Shown here one piece after another: positions 24,562-34,716 of a stretch of DNA of 64,000 nt; the stretch's first letter is position 1, and each line of letters begins with the position of its first letter. The notes below the pieces were generated by a model. It did not search any database. It was not told the origin of the DNA and saw only the letters and a program-made list of their open reading frames with translations. The translations under genes were made by a program, and so were the position numbers. Source of the DNA: an uncultured Corynebacterium sp. (GTDB lineage: Bacteria > Actinomycetota > Actinomycetes > Mycobacteriales > Mycobacteriaceae); the NCBI GenBank assembly GCA_943914355.1, contig CALUBS010000009.1:16963-80962 (forward strand), written 5' to 3'.

Positions 24562-25350
24562 ATGACTTCGCCTTATTCTGGGTCACGCGACCATGATGGA
24601 TACAATCACTACTCCCAACAGCCCTACTCAGGCGGGAAACCAGGGAATTTTAGTGAGCCATCCGCTGCAGGCGGCATCGATGCCGTCAGCATTTTTGGCG
24701 ATAGTTTCCGCTATTTCGGCCGCAATTGGGCGCAGTGGCTTTTTGCCCCACTCGTGCAGATGGTCGTCCTTTTTGTTGCATACCTCATCATCGCCGTAGT
24801 CTTTGCCGCCGGTGGCGGCTCCATTTCCATCGAGGCGGCGACCGAGGGAGCCGCCTTGGACGGTTCCCTCGGCGTACTGGGCCTGCTATTACTCGCCCTC
24901 GCGGTAGTAGCCCTTTTAATTGTCTGTCTGTGGGCAACTGCAATCTGGTGCCAAGCCGCTAATAAGCAGGTCAATGGCCACGATTTGATGTTCGGGGATT
25001 TCTTCACGTTCAAAGGCATGGGCGGCATCATGCTGGCTTACCTCGTCACCAGCGTGGTCATCGGCATCGGCTTCGTTCTGCTGGTAATTCCCGGACTTTT
25101 CGCCCTGTTCTTCTGGTGGTGGGTCCCAGCCGTCAAGGCAGCACGCCCTGACCTAGGCCTAGGGGCCTGCTTTAAGCTTTCCACGGAGATCGCAAAGAGG
25201 AATATCGGTACCACCTTGCTGGTCGGTATCGCGCTCATCATTCTCCACATGGCGCTAGGCTCAACCGTGGTGGGCTTCGTCGTGCTGCCGGGGCTCATGG
25301 CCTTAGCCCCTATCCTTTTCGTGCGCCGCAATCTCGGCATGCGCGGCTAA
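24562..25350 (+). CDS. Glycine/tyrosine-rich-start polytopic membrane protein, function unknown
   Basis: 262 residues. A hydrophilic N-terminus rich in Ser, Tyr, Gly and Gln (about 1-45), then about five or six hydrophobic helices with amphipathic segments such as DAVSIFGDSFRYFGRNWAQWLF. The pattern GDFFTFKGMGGIMLAYLVTSV...GLFALFFWWWVPAVKAARPDLGLGACF is typical of actinobacterial uncharacterised integral membrane proteins (DUF975-like or glycerophosphodiesterase membrane-domain-like). ATG 24562 lies 7 nt after TATGCT (24549-24554) with no Shine-Dalgarno sequence, so it is probably leaderless. No function can be assigned. Confidence 0.7.
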   Translation: MTSPYSGSRDHDGYNHYSQQPYSGGKPGNFSEPSAAGGIDAVSIFGDSFRYFGRNWAQWLFAPLVQMVVLFVAYLIIAVVFAAGGGSISIEAATEGAALDGSLGVLGLLLLALAVVALLIVCLWATAIWCQAANKQVNGHDLMFGDFFTFKGMGGIMLAYLVTSVVIGIGFVLLVIPGLFALFFWWWVPAVKAARPDLGLGACFKLSTEIAKRNIGTTLLVGIALIILHMALGSTVVGFVVLPGLMALAPILFVRRNLGMRG

Positions 25351-25374
25351 GGGCTAGGGGCTAAGGGCTAGGGG
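25347..25374. repeat. Two tandem copies of a 14-bp unit
   Basis: CTAAGGGCTAGGGG occurs at 25347-25360 and 25361-25374, starting inside the stop codon region of the membrane-protein gene. Probably a slippage duplication. Confidence 0.8.
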
Positions 25375-25393
25375 CTCGCGCGGCTCAAGCTAT

Positions 25394-26392
25394 CTAGCGC
25401 ACCGGCAGGGGGCTGGGAAGATAATCGGCGCCGGTTAATTCACCGTTATTGAAGGACAAGACCCACACCGAGGCCTTTTTAAACTTCAATTCGTCCTGCG
25501 GCTTCTTGAGGAATTGCGGCGCTAAATCCTCGATGATGCCGGGGATGGTTTGTCCTTGGCTGATAATGACCGGCACCCCGCCGTCTTCTACAACGCGGCG
25601 GAAAGCCTTCTTGGCGGCCGCCGGGTTCTTTTCCCACGCCTCGTCGCCAAAGTCTTTATTAATGGCAATGTCTTTACCCAGTTCATCGGCAAGCGGCGCG
25701 GCGGTTTGCTGGCACCGATGCGGGCGAGCGGAATAGATCGCGGTGGGATGGAAGGCGCCCAGCATGGGCACGAGCATTTCTGCTTGGCGGCGGCCCTTCT
25801 TATCCAAAGGCCGCAGGTTGTCATCGCCCTCCCACTTCTTTCGGTCATGGGCGTGGGCGTGGCGCACATACAATACCCGCGTTGTGGGGGCCAACTGCAA
25901 ACGCTTTTGTGCCTTGGCGACGACGTCGGCGTCAACGTCATAAGACAAAAGTTGTTGTGCCTGGTCAATGGGAACCCAGCGCAGCTCATCGGTCTCATCA
26001 TTGGGCGTGTACGTGCCGCTGAGGTAGAACGCCGCCCAGTAATAGACCACCTTGGTGCGCCCCTGCACGGGGTAGGTGACCTTGCCAATCAACTTGCCCA
26101 AGCGCACGTGAAAGCCAGTTTCTTCCTCGATCTCCCGCGCCGCGGTAGTAGGCAGCGATTCGCCCGGGTCCACCTTTCCCTTGGGCAGGGACCAATCGTC
26201 ATAATGCGGGCGGTGGATGAGTGCGATTTCAGGGTTCGCGGCGTCGCCGCGCCAAACTACCGCGCCGGCGGCAAGGGTAGTGCGGGGAAATTCTTTGGCG
26301 GGATCCACCGGAATTTCTTGGTGCCGGCCGGAAATGAATTTTTCGGACTTTTTATCTTTATCGGTCTCGTGCATCTTCTTCGCGCTCGGCAT
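25394..26392 (-). CDS. Nudix hydrolase - histidine phosphatase fusion (MutT1 type)
   Basis: 332 residues. The N-terminal Nudix domain (about 40-165) has the Nudix box: LPKGKVDPGES followed by AAREIEEETGF. The C-terminal histidine phosphatase domain (about 175-325) starts LYVRHAHAHDRKKW with the catalytic RHA motif. Known: mycobacterial MutT1 has this fusion and sanitises 8-oxo-GTP/dGTP and diadenosine polyphosphates. The N-terminal 35 residues are Lys-rich. Encoded on the opposite strand from, and divergent to, gpsA. Shine-Dalgarno only weak. Confidence 0.88.
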   Translation of the reverse strand: MPSAKKMHETDKDKKSEKFISGRHQEIPVDPAKEFPRTTLAAGAVVWRGDAANPEIALIHRPHYDDWSLPKGKVDPGESLPTTAAREIEEETGFHVRLGKLIGKVTYPVQGRTKVVYYWAAFYLSGTYTPNDETDELRWVPIDQAQQLLSYDVDADVVAKAQKRLQLAPTTRVLYVRHAHAHDRKKWEGDDNLRPLDKKGRRQAEMLVPMLGAFHPTAIYSARPHRCQQTAAPLADELGKDIAINKDFGDEAWEKNPAAAKKAFRRVVEDGGVPVIISQGQTIPGIIEDLAPQFLKKPQDELKFKKASVWVLSFNNGELTGADYLPSPLPVR

Positions 26393-26542
26393 AGCTTTTC
26401 GTGCCTTTCTTCGGTGAGTTAAAAATCGGCATTAACCTCAAGATCATTGTTCCACGCGGGAGATCCCTGCCGCATCCTTGCCACGCCCAGAGTGAAAAAT
26501 GCCTTAAGGTGGAAATAATAGGAAAAACGTTTGGAGGAAGCC

Positions 26543-27541
26543 ATGGTAAATGTAGCGGTGATGGGTGCCGGTTCCTGGGGCACCACCCTGGCCAAGGTAT
26601 TCGCGGACGCAGGAAATGATGTCACCCTGTGGGCGCGACGGACCGAATTGGCGGACGCGATCAATAAAACGCACACCAACCCGGATTATTTGCCGGATAT
26701 TCACCTTCCCGCGGCGCTGCGCGCCACACACGACGAAGCAGAGGCGCTTTCCGGCGCGGATATCGTGGTCTTCGGCGTGCCATCGCAGTCTCTGCGCGTC
26801 AACGTGGAACGGTGGGCGCCCGCATTGCCTGAGGATTCCACGCTGGTTTCCATTTCCAAGGGCGTAGAGACCAGCACGCTAAAGCGCATGAGTGAAGTCA
26901 TCGTGGACGCGGCAGGCGTGGACCCACAGCGAGTAGCGGTGCTTTCTGGACCCAACCTGGCTAAAGAAGTAGCGCAGGGGCAGGTTGCGGCTACGGTCAT
27001 CGCCTGCACTGACGAAGAGCGCGCCAAGGCAGTACAGGCGGCCATCGCCGCACCCTACTTGCGGCCCTACACAAATACCGATGTCATCGGCGCTGAAATC
27101 GGTGGTGCTTGCAAAAACGTCATCGCCTTGGCCTGCGGCATGGCCTCAGGCAAGGGGCTGGGCAATAACACCATGGCCACGATGATCACCCGCGGCCTAG
27201 CGGAAATTACCCGCCTTGGCACGGCATTGGGCGCGGAGCCTTTCACTTTTTCCGGCTTGGCGGGTTTGGGCGATTTGGTGGCCACGTGTAACTCCACGCT
27301 CTCGCGCAATAGAACCTTCGGTTATCGCCTCGGTCAAGGTGGTAGCCTTGAAGAAGCGAAGGCGGCCACCAATGGCCAAGTGGCAGAGGGTGTGTTTTCT
27401 TCGGATTCCATCTTGCGCTTGGCCCAGCAGGCTGGGGTAGAGATGCCCATTACGGAAGCCGTCTACGGTGTGTGCCATCAGGGAATGGCGGTAGACGATA
27501 TGATTATCGCCCTTATGGGTCGCTCCAAGAAGTCGGAGTAG
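26543..27541 (+). CDS. gpsA: NAD(P)-dependent glycerol-3-phosphate dehydrogenase
   Basis: 332 residues, cytoplasmic, makes sn-glycerol-3-phosphate from dihydroxyacetone phosphate for phospholipids. Seen: the Rossmann motif [15 protein letters not shown] at the N-terminus, [30 protein letters not shown], the catalytic-lysine region [13 protein letters not shown], and [15 protein letters not shown] 26543 has GGAGGAA at 26533-26539; the frame is open further upstream to 26531 but this start matches the family. ddl follows 22 nt downstream. Confidence 0.97.
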   Translation: MVNVAVMGAGSWGTTLAKVFADAGNDVTLWARRTELADAINKTHTNPDYLPDIHLPAALRATHDEAEALSGADIVVFGVPSQSLRVNVERWAPALPEDSTLVSISKGVETSTLKRMSEVIVDAAGVDPQRVAVLSGPNLAKEVAQGQVAATVIACTDEERAKAVQAAIAAPYLRPYTNTDVIGAEIGGACKNVIALACGMASGKGLGNNTMATMITRGLAEITRLGTALGAEPFTFSGLAGLGDLVATCNSTLSRNRTFGYRLGQGGSLEEAKAATNGQVAEGVFSSDSILRLAQQAGVEMPITEAVYGVCHQGMAVDDMIIALMGRSKKSE

Positions 27542-27563
27542 CAGAAAGGTAAAATTATCGCCC

Positions 27564-28631
27564 ATGACTGAAAAGACCCGCGTGGCCGTCCTTTACGGTG
27601 GCCGCAGTACCGAGCACTCCGTGTCCTGCGTATCTGCAGGCGCAATTATGAAGCACCTCGATCCGGAAAAATTCGAGGTGGTGCCCATCGGCATTACGCG
27701 CGAGGGCACGTGGACGCCGGGCGATACCGAGGGGCTAGAAATCGTCGATGGCGTCATGCCTGAGGTCAAGCGCGACACGGAATTGGCGCTTTCTGCGGAT
27801 CCTTCGCGCAAGGGCGAAATCCGCACGATTAGTAATGGATCGCTGTATGCCCAGGTCGACGTTATCTTTCCTATTCTCCATGGACCTTATGGCGAAGACG
27901 GCACCATGCAGGGGCTTTTTGAGCTCTCCGGCATCCCTTATGTGGGCCCTGGTGTATTGGCGTCCTCGGTGGGAATGGACAAGGAATTTACTAAGAAGAT
28001 TCTATCCGCAGCGGGCCTGCCGGTGGCACCAGAGGTTATTGTCCAAGGGCGAACGGAATTAACCGCAGAGGAAAAAGACAGCCTCGGCCTGCCGGTCTTC
28101 GTCAAACCCGCCCGCGGGGGCTCTTCAATTGGAGTATCCAAGGTGAGCGACTGGGTAGATTTCCCAGAAGCTGTACGCATTGCCCTGGAAGACGATGACA
28201 AGATTTTGGTCGAGCCAGAGATCGTCGGCCGCGAGGTGGAAGTCGGCGTCCTGCAATACCCGGATGGCGAGCTTATTGCCTCAGTGCCGGCCCTGCTCAA
28301 GGGCATAGATGATTCCGATGAGGGCTTCTATGGTTTTGAGACCAAGTACCTAGATAACGTGGTCACGGCCCAGATTCCCGCGCCTTTCCCAGAAGAACTC
28401 ACGGCGCAATTGCGCGAAATGGCGATTCGGGCCTTTAGGGCGCTCAACTGCGCAGGCCTGTCCCGCGTGGATTTCTTTGTTACCGAAGAAGGCCTGTACA
28501 TCAATGAGGTAAACACCCTGCCGGGATTTACGCCGATTTCCATGTACCCGCAGGTGTTGGCGGCCTCTGGCGTGGATTATCCCACGCTGCTTGAGGTCCT
28601 CATTGCCCGCGCCCAAGTCCGTACCGCGTAA
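27564..28631 (+). CDS. ddl: D-alanine--D-alanine ligase
   Basis: 355 residues, ATP-grasp enzyme that forms the D-Ala-D-Ala dipeptide for peptidoglycan. Seen: VLYGGRSTEHSVSCVSA at the N-terminus, LHGPYGEDGTMQGL, FVKPARGGSSIGVSKV (ATP-grasp), EVEVGVL, and the C-terminal metal and nucleotide site DFFVTEEGLYINEVNTLPGFTP with the terminal MYP. Length is normal. ATG 27564 is 8 nt after TAAAAT (27550-27555), so although it follows gpsA closely it probably has its own leaderless promoter. Confidence 0.97.
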   Translation: MTEKTRVAVLYGGRSTEHSVSCVSAGAIMKHLDPEKFEVVPIGITREGTWTPGDTEGLEIVDGVMPEVKRDTELALSADPSRKGEIRTISNGSLYAQVDVIFPILHGPYGEDGTMQGLFELSGIPYVGPGVLASSVGMDKEFTKKILSAAGLPVAPEVIVQGRTELTAEEKDSLGLPVFVKPARGGSSIGVSKVSDWVDFPEAVRIALEDDDKILVEPEIVGREVEVGVLQYPDGELIASVPALLKGIDDSDEGFYGFETKYLDNVVTAQIPAPFPEELTAQLREMAIRAFRALNCAGLSRVDFFVTEEGLYINEVNTLPGFTPISMYPQVLAASGVDYPTLLEVLIARAQVRTA

Positions 28632-28633
28632 GC

Positions 28634-28659
28634 CCGTACCGCGTAGCGTCGCGGTACGG
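28634..28659. terminator. Hairpin between convergent ddl and DUF3515 genes
   Basis: Perfect 10-bp stem CCGTACCGCG / CGCGGTACGG with a 6-nt loop. Lacks a T-tract, so only a possible bidirectional terminator. CCGTACCGCGTA is also directly repeated at 28619-28630 and 28634-28645. Confidence 0.45.
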
Positions 28660-28673
28660 CAGTCACGCTGGTT

Positions 28674-29573
28674 TTACCTTTCCGGAATGTGCTCCGCGGT
28701 GATATCGCTGAGGGCCACCAATGCTGCCTGCGCGGAATCCTGCGGGGCGTGCAGCGCCAAGTAATTCTCGCGGCCGAGCGCAAACCAGGTTCCCGCAGTC
28801 GTGCCTTGCGCCAAGGTTGTATCCTCAAACCAGGCGATATCGTTGACCTGCTGGAGCTGCACGCCCGCCTCGTAGTTTTCTGGCTGGGCGACGCCACAGC
28901 GCGCGACGATATCCTCGTACCCCTCAGAGCTCCACACGTAGGTGTCCTTATCGTTTACATCGCGGCGGTGGTAGCCATCAGCAATCTCATCCGGTAATGC
29001 CTTTTCTACCGCGGCGCAGCGGTCATTTTTTGCCGTTTTCAGATTGCGCAATGGGGCAGGGTGGGACTCCGCTGGCTTATTCTCCAAGGTGGCAACGGCC
29101 TCGTTGAGGTCCTGCGGTTTTTCGTCATTAAAGGTCGTTACTGCCACGACGGGAAAGCGCTGGGTCGAGTACCAGGTAGAGAGGTTGGAGCCAGAGGTCG
29201 CATCCTTGACCTTGAACCACTGCTCACCGTCGATATCTTGCGTGGTGGAGTAATCGGTGTACTGGAAAGGCATGGCAACACCGCAGCGCGCCGTCACCTT
29301 TTCTTGGGAACTGGCGGCCCAGGCGGCAACGCCAGCGGGGACGGGTTCTGCAATATCGGCGCGCGGTTGGCCCATGGCTTCATCGGGAAGCGCATGCACA
29401 AAGTCCGTGCATGCCTGCGAATCGGCCTCCGGGGAATCGACCGGGGAGACCGCCACGGGGGCCTTGGCCGTGTTTGTGAATACGTATTTCGCGCCGAAAA
29501 GGACCGCTAAAACCATCACTATGGACAACCCAAGTGAAATGAAGATCGCGGTGCGGTTAAATTGGGATGTCAT
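28674..29573 (-). CDS. DUF3515 family membrane-anchored protein
   Basis: 299 residues. One N-terminal transmembrane helix (AIFISLGLSIVMVLAVLFGA), then an extracytoplasmic region with four widely spaced Cys (ACTDFVHALP, ARCGVAMP, DRCAAVEKALP, ARCGVAQP), which form two similar half-domains. The duplicated C...ARCGVA pattern is characteristic of actinobacterial DUF3515 proteins. Function unknown. It sits between ddl and thiL as in other corynebacteria and mycobacteria. The ATG at 29573 lies 28 nt from the thiL start, so the two genes share a divergent promoter region. Confidence 0.82.
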   Translation of the reverse strand: MTSQFNRTAIFISLGLSIVMVLAVLFGAKYVFTNTAKAPVAVSPVDSPEADSQACTDFVHALPDEAMGQPRADIAEPVPAGVAAWAASSQEKVTARCGVAMPFQYTDYSTTQDIDGEQWFKVKDATSGSNLSTWYSTQRFPVVAVTTFNDEKPQDLNEAVATLENKPAESHPAPLRNLKTAKNDRCAAVEKALPDEIADGYHRRDVNDKDTYVWSSEGYEDIVARCGVAQPENYEAGVQLQQVNDIAWFEDTTLAQGTTAGTWFALGRENYLALHAPQDSAQAALVALSDITAEHIPER

Positions 29574-29601
29574 AGGGGCTCATTTTATCGAAAGGACGCC
29601 G

Positions 29602-30558
29602 GTGAACTTAAGTCAGACTCTCGCAGACGTGGGGGAGCAGGCGGTGATTCGAGAAATCACCGCGGCTGCCCCCAGCAGCTTGAATGGCGATGATGCTGCT
29701 GTGCTTTTCGGGGCACCGCCTAATTCACGCACAGTGGCCTCTACCGATCTGATGGTAGATGGCCGGCACTTCCTGCGGGAATGGTCCACCCCGCGCGAAA
29801 TTGGCAAAAAGGCTATCCTGCGCAACTTCGCCGATATCGAAGCTATGGGCGCGCGCCCAGTGGCGGCCCTTCTAGCCATCGCCGCACCGGGTGATACTCC
29901 CGTGAGTTTTGTCAGGGGCGTTGCTAAGGGCATCGCCGAGCATTGCTCTTTCTACAACGCTGAGCTGGTGGGCGGAGATATTACGAAATCAGACTTGCTG
30001 GTCATCAACATCACCGCCATTGGCTTTCTGGGTGGCAGCCGGGCCGCGTTGACCCTTGATGCGGCGCGCGCGGGCCAGAAGGTCGTGGCCCACGGAGCGA
30101 TTGGCCACGCCGCGGCGGGGCTGTCCTTGCTCCAGCGCTTTGGCCGCGACCTGCCGGCAGAGCATGCGGATTTGTACCCGCTTATTGATGCCCAATGCGC
30201 CCCCTGGCTCAGCCCCGGCCGCGGTGTTATCGCCCGCGCCGCCGAGGTTACGGCCATGACCGATAATTCCGATGGCCTCATCCAAGACTGTGGGACCATG
30301 GCGCAGCGCTCTGGTGTACACATTGATTTGGATGCCGATGCCATCCAGCCTGATCCGCTCCTGCACGCCGCGGCCGCTGTCCTCGATTGCGATCCGTGGC
30401 AGTGGGTCCTTGCCGGCGGCGAGGACCATACCCTGATTGGAACCACCGCAAAGCAGGCGCCTTCAGGTTTCCGGGAAATCGGCACCGTCTCGCGCGGCAG
30501 CGGCGTTACGGTGGATGGTAATCGACCCCGTTATGCAGAAGGGTGGGCAGGATTTTAG
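29602..30558 (+). CDS. thiL: Thiamine-monophosphate kinase
   Basis: 318 residues; phosphorylates thiamine monophosphate to the diphosphate. AIR-synthase fold with the conserved [10 protein letters not shown] near the N-terminus, [43 protein letters not shown], and [12 protein letters not shown]. The frame is open back to 29257, but those extra residues are antisense to the DUF3515 gene. GTG 29602 with AAAGGA at 29591-29596 is the sensible start. ung begins 2 nt after its stop region, which indicates an operon. Confidence 0.95.
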   Translation: MNLSQTLADVGEQAVIREITAAAPSSLNGDDAAVLFGAPPNSRTVASTDLMVDGRHFLREWSTPREIGKKAILRNFADIEAMGARPVAALLAIAAPGDTPVSFVRGVAKGIAEHCSFYNAELVGGDITKSDLLVINITAIGFLGGSRAALTLDAARAGQKVVAHGAIGHAAAGLSLLQRFGRDLPAEHADLYPLIDAQCAPWLSPGRGVIARAAEVTAMTDNSDGLIQDCGTMAQRSGVHIDLDADAIQPDPLLHAAAAVLDCDPWQWVLAGGEDHTLIGTTAKQAPSGFREIGTVSRGSGVTVDGNRPRYAEGWAGF

Positions 30559-30560
30559 AT

Positions 30561-31199
30561 ATGCATCCGACCTATCATCCCTCGTGGGAACCGGTTCTCG
30601 CGCCGGTGCTGGAGCGCCAGTGGCCACGGATTTCTCAGGCGCTGGACGGCCAGGATTACCTGCCACAGGCTGAAGACGTATGCAGGGCATTGCAGATGCC
30701 GCTTGATGATGTCCGCGTGCTCATCGTTGGCCAAGATCCCTATCCCACTCCGGGCCACGCGATGGGGATGGCCTTTTCCACAAAGCCGGGGGTCAAGCCC
30801 CCGAGGTCCTTGGTCAATATTTACCGCGAGCTTTATGACGATGTCGGCGTTCGCGGGCGCGAAGACGGTGATTTGAGCGCCTGGGCTGACCAAGGAGTAC
30901 TGCTTCTAAACAGGGTGCTGACCGTGGCGCCGGGACAGGCGGGGTCGCACCGGCGCATTGGCTGGGAAGAGGTGACCGAGGCCGCCATTCGCGCCCTTAA
31001 CCGCACCCCAATGGTCGCCATTTTATGGGGCCGCGATGCCCAAACCTGCGAGCGCTTCCTCCCCGATGTTCCCTGCATTACCTCCCCGCACCCGTCGCCG
31101 CTTTCAGCCAGCCGCGGGTTCTTTGGCTCCCGCCCATTTTCCCGGGCAAACGCCCTTTTGCGGGACCAAGGCGCGCGGGAGATAGCGTGGGACTTGTAA
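30561..31199 (+). CDS. ung: Uracil-DNA glycosylase
   Basis: 212 residues, family 1 UDG that excises uracil from DNA. Catalytic water-activating motif [13 protein letters not shown], the uracil-binding Asn/Phe region LLLNRVLTV, and the C-terminal [13 protein letters not shown] leucine/serine loop are all present. ATG 30561 is adjacent to the thiL stop (30558), so translation is coupled; the earlier in-frame start at 30543 lies inside thiL. Ordinary length. Confidence 0.96.
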   Translation: MHPTYHPSWEPVLAPVLERQWPRISQALDGQDYLPQAEDVCRALQMPLDDVRVLIVGQDPYPTPGHAMGMAFSTKPGVKPPRSLVNIYRELYDDVGVRGREDGDLSAWADQGVLLLNRVLTVAPGQAGSHRRIGWEEVTEAAIRALNRTPMVAILWGRDAQTCERFLPDVPCITSPHPSPLSASRGFFGSRPFSRANALLRDQGAREIAWDL

Positions 31200-31209
31200 A
31201 CTATTGCGC

Positions 31210-32562
31210 ATGTCATACCCCAGCACGCTGGACGCTCACGGATTGCGCAATTGGGCGCACCGCGCTGTAGGCGAGCTTTCCCATCGGCGCGCCGAAATTA
31301 ACGCGCTCAACGTCTTCCCAGTGCCGGATTCAGATACCGGCTCGAATATGGCGCACACCATGGAAGCCGCTGTGGCCGAGGTGGAAAAGGCCGACGGCGA
31401 CATTGCGGCTGCGCTAGCCATGGGGGCCGTGCGCGGGGCGCGGGGAAACTCCGGGATGGTGCTCTCGCAGGTCCTGCGTGGAGTAGCGGAGGCCACCGTG
31501 GATTCCACCATCGATGGCGCCATCTTTGCAGCTTCGCTTATGCATGCGGTAGAGCTCGTGGACCGCGCGATTGCGGAACCGGTGGAAGGAACGGTTATTA
31601 CCGTACTGCGATGCGCCGCAGAAACAGCGGAAAGCACCGCGCGGCAGCCCGATTCTAGTTTTCACGGCGTCGTATCGGAGACGATTTTGGCTGCCCGCAC
31701 GGCGCTAGCGGAAACACCCTCGCAGCTGCCAGAGTTGCGCGCGGCTGGGGTGGTAGATGCTGGCGGTGCCGGCCTGGTCATCCTTTTAGAAACCCTCCTT
31801 GCAGAAATCGAGAGCACGACCAGCCACTCGCCCGAATCCATGCCGGAGACAGTCACCGAACTTGAGGTGGTCTTCTTTTTCAAAGGCGATAGCGCGGCGC
31901 TGAAGGAGAAGATTGCTCCCTTGGGCACGAGCTTGGTCATCGCGCAGGCAGGCGAAGATAGCGCCTCCATCCACATCCATTCCACCCAGGCCGGTGCGGT
32001 CATCGAAACCGCCTTTGCCGCTGGATCGGTCAGCAACCTGCGCCTAGAGGCCCTTCCGGAAGCCCCTGCTCAGCGAGAAAACACTGATGAAGGTCATACG
32101 CGCACCGTCTACGCTGCGGCGCCCGCCGGCCCCATGGCTGAGCTGGTGCAGTCCGCCGGGGTTACGGTGGTCGAACCAGGAGAAACCATCCACGCGGCGG
32201 GCGAGGACATCGTTTTATCCAGCGGGCTAGAAGAACACGCAACTGCAGCGCATACCGTGGAGATTTCTTCCCTTGCGGCGGGGCTAGCCGCCATCTCCGT
32301 CTATGAGCCGGATAATGCGGATACCGCCGCGGTCGTAGAATCCATGCGTGATGCGGCGCAGTCGATGCGGGTGGCGCACCCAGCAGAAGAATCTGAATTA
32401 GCCATCGCGCAGATGTGCCGCCAGCTGCTTGCTGCGGGCGGGGAACAGGTCACGGTCATTAGCCCGCTTAACATCTCGCAAGAAGAATTGGCGGCAGAGC
32501 TCGGCGTCGATGTGGTGGCCTTGCAGGTGCCGGATATTCCCACCGAGATTGGGGTGGAATAG
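31210..32562 (+). CDS. DAK2 domain protein (DhaL/FakA-like kinase family)
   Basis: 450 residues. The N-terminal DAK2 domain (about 1-200) has NVFPVPDSDTGSNMAHTM (Mg-ATP site), ARGNSGMVLSQVLRG and DAGGAGLVIL. The C-terminal half (about 210-440) matches the DAK1-like/FakA C-terminal region. Known: FakA phosphorylates fatty acids in Firmicutes with FakB. No FakB-like DegV protein is seen in this window, so the actinobacterial substrate is unclear. ATG 31210 lies 7 nt after TAAACT (31197-31202), so leaderless, with the -10 box overlapping the end of ung. recG follows immediately. Confidence 0.85.
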   Translation: MSYPSTLDAHGLRNWAHRAVGELSHRRAEINALNVFPVPDSDTGSNMAHTMEAAVAEVEKADGDIAAALAMGAVRGARGNSGMVLSQVLRGVAEATVDSTIDGAIFAASLMHAVELVDRAIAEPVEGTVITVLRCAAETAESTARQPDSSFHGVVSETILAARTALAETPSQLPELRAAGVVDAGGAGLVILLETLLAEIESTTSHSPESMPETVTELEVVFFFKGDSAALKEKIAPLGTSLVIAQAGEDSASIHIHSTQAGAVIETAFAAGSVSNLRLEALPEAPAQRENTDEGHTRTVYAAAPAGPMAELVQSAGVTVVEPGETIHAAGEDIVLSSGLEEHATAAHTVEISSLAAGLAAISVYEPDNADTAAVVESMRDAAQSMRVAHPAEESELAIAQMCRQLLAAGGEQVTVISPLNISQEELAAELGVDVVALQVPDIPTEIGVE

Positions 32563-32564
32563 CG

Positions 32565-34697
32565 ATGCTTGGCTGGCAGGATGACCGCCCTCTGACCGAG
32601 GTACTGGATAAAAAAGACGCCACGAAGATCACCAAAGCGTTGGGATATAAGACCTGCGGGGAACTCTTAGCGCACTATCCGCGCGATTACATTCGCCATA
32701 ATCAAGACGTGGGGCTTGGCGATGCCGTCGAGGGCGATATCGTCACCGTCACCGGAACCGTAACGGGAATAACAACCCGCGATACGGGCAAGACGACTAT
32801 CATCAACGTCCAACTCGATGGCCATATCATCGCCACGTTCTTTAACGCCATGTACGTCTTGCGCATGCTCCACCGCGGGCAGCGGGTGATGATGAGCGGG
32901 AAATTAAAATACTTCCGTCAACAGCCCCAGCTACAGCAGCCGGATTTCGTAGAAATCGATGCCTTCGGGCGCCCAGACGGGGAACTCGCCGCCTACCGCG
33001 AACAGGCGCCAGCGACGGGAAAGAAAAAGCCGCAGAAGGCAACCGGATCCCTGCGCAACCTGTCCCAATTCGGCCGACTCGATAAATTATTGCTCGAGAG
33101 GGAATGGATCCCGGTATATCCCGCCACGGCAAAGATCACCTCGTGGTACCTCATGGGGGCCATCCACTACGTGCTCTCGCACACCCCAACCATCCGGGAA
33201 CCTTTAGATCAGCAGATGATTATCAGCCTGGACCAAGCGGTGCGCGAAATCCATGAGCCCGGCGCGGCTGGCCCACAGCGCGCGATCCAGCGCCTCAAGT
33301 ACAACGAGGCGCTCTCCATTGGCCTAGTCATGGCGCTGCGCCAGCGCGATGCGCATGCGCACACGGCGCCGACGATGCCCGCCATTTTGGGTGGCTTCCG
33401 CGAAGAGTTATTGACCCACCTGCCCTTTGAGCTCACGCAAGGCCAGCGCAGGGTCATCACTGAGATCGACGATGATCTGTCTGGCTCCTTACCCATGATG
33501 CGCCTGTTGCAGGGCGAGGTGGGCTCGGGAAAAACCATGGTCGCCACCTGCGCCATGCTGCAGGCCATCGATGCTGGGAGCCAGGCGGCGCTGCTTGCTC
33601 CCACCGAGGTTTTGGCCTCCCAGCACGCGGCGTCTATCGGCGCGTCGGTGCCAGAAGGCGTCAAGGTTGTGCTCTTAACCGGCTCCATGCGGACCGCCGA
33701 GAAGCGCCAAGCCCTCCTGGATATCGTCTCGGGTGAGGCGAATATTGTCATCGGCACGCATGCCATCATTCAAGAATCGGTTGAGTTCTTCGATTTGGGG
33801 TTGGTGATCGTGGACGAGCAGCACCGCTTTGGCGTCGAGCAACGCGATAGCCTGCGCTCTAAGACGCGCGAGGGGATAAGTCCCCACGTCTTGGTCATGA
33901 CGGCAACACCTATCCCGCGTACCATTGCCATGACGATTTTCGGTGATCTCGCGGTATCGACGCTCGCTGAGCTGCCCGGCGGGAGAAAGCCGATCCAGTC
34001 CGCAGTGGTGGCGGAATGGCGGCCCATATGGGTGGCGCGGGCGCTCGAGCGCATCCGCGAGGAAGTGGCGCATGGCCACCAGGCCTATATCGTCTGCCCG
34101 CGCATAGAAGGCGAGGGCGGCGTGCTTGAATTGGCAGAACAGCTTGCCGCCGGCCCGTTTAAGGGACTGCGGGTAGATATCTTGCACGGCAAGATGCCGA
34201 ATAAGGATGAGGTGATGACCTCATTTGCCCGGGGTGAGATCGATATCTTGGTATCGACCACGGTCATCGAGGTGGGCGTCGATGTTCCCAACGCCACGGT
34301 CATGCTCATCCGAGAGGCAGAGAATTTCGGCGTGTCCCAGCTGCACCAACTGCGCGGGCGCGTAGGGCGCGGCGGGAACGCATCGATTTGTCTGATGCAT
34401 ACGAAAGCGGAGGATAATTCGGCCTCGTATCGGCGCATAACCCAGATTGCCCAGACTTCATCTGGGTTTGACCTTGCGGAATTAGACCTTCGGCAACGCC
34501 ACGAAGGCGATATCCTGGGTGCGGTGCAATCTGGTACGCACCGGACACTGCGGCTGCTCAACCTTGCAGATGACCAAGATATTGTCGAGCGCACTCACGC
34601 GGATGCGTATGCCATGGTCCAGCGCAATCCCCAGTTGGCCGAAGAGCTGACGCGGAATTTGAGCCAAAGCGAGCAGGAATACTTGGAGAAAAACTAA
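32565..34697 (+). CDS. recG: ATP-dependent DNA helicase RecG
   Basis: 710 residues. N-terminal OB-fold wedge domain (VTVTGTVTGI...), then superfamily 2 motor: Walker A GEVGSGKTMVA, LAPTEVLASQH, DEQH box VIVDEQHRFGV, ATPIPRTIAM, and the C-terminal helicase block VSTTVIEVGVDVPNATVM with QLHQLRGRVGRG. RecG remodels stalled forks and D-loops. Its start is 2 nt after the DAK2 stop. Length is typical for actinobacteria. Confidence 0.96.
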   Translation: MLGWQDDRPLTEVLDKKDATKITKALGYKTCGELLAHYPRDYIRHNQDVGLGDAVEGDIVTVTGTVTGITTRDTGKTTIINVQLDGHIIATFFNAMYVLRMLHRGQRVMMSGKLKYFRQQPQLQQPDFVEIDAFGRPDGELAAYREQAPATGKKKPQKATGSLRNLSQFGRLDKLLLEREWIPVYPATAKITSWYLMGAIHYVLSHTPTIREPLDQQMIISLDQAVREIHEPGAAGPQRAIQRLKYNEALSIGLVMALRQRDAHAHTAPTMPAILGGFREELLTHLPFELTQGQRRVITEIDDDLSGSLPMMRLLQGEVGSGKTMVATCAMLQAIDAGSQAALLAPTEVLASQHAASIGASVPEGVKVVLLTGSMRTAEKRQALLDIVSGEANIVIGTHAIIQESVEFFDLGLVIVDEQHRFGVEQRDSLRSKTREGISPHVLVMTATPIPRTIAMTIFGDLAVSTLAELPGGRKPIQSAVVAEWRPIWVARALERIREEVAHGHQAYIVCPRIEGEGGVLELAEQLAAGPFKGLRVDILHGKMPNKDEVMTSFARGEIDILVSTTVIEVGVDVPNATVMLIREAENFGVSQLHQLRGRVGRGGNASICLMHTKAEDNSASYRRITQIAQTSSGFDLAELDLRQRHEGDILGAVQSGTHRTLRLLNLADDQDIVERTHADAYAMVQRNPQLAEELTRNLSQSEQEYLEKN

Positions 34698-34716
34698 GAG
34701 GGGATAGGCTATAGGT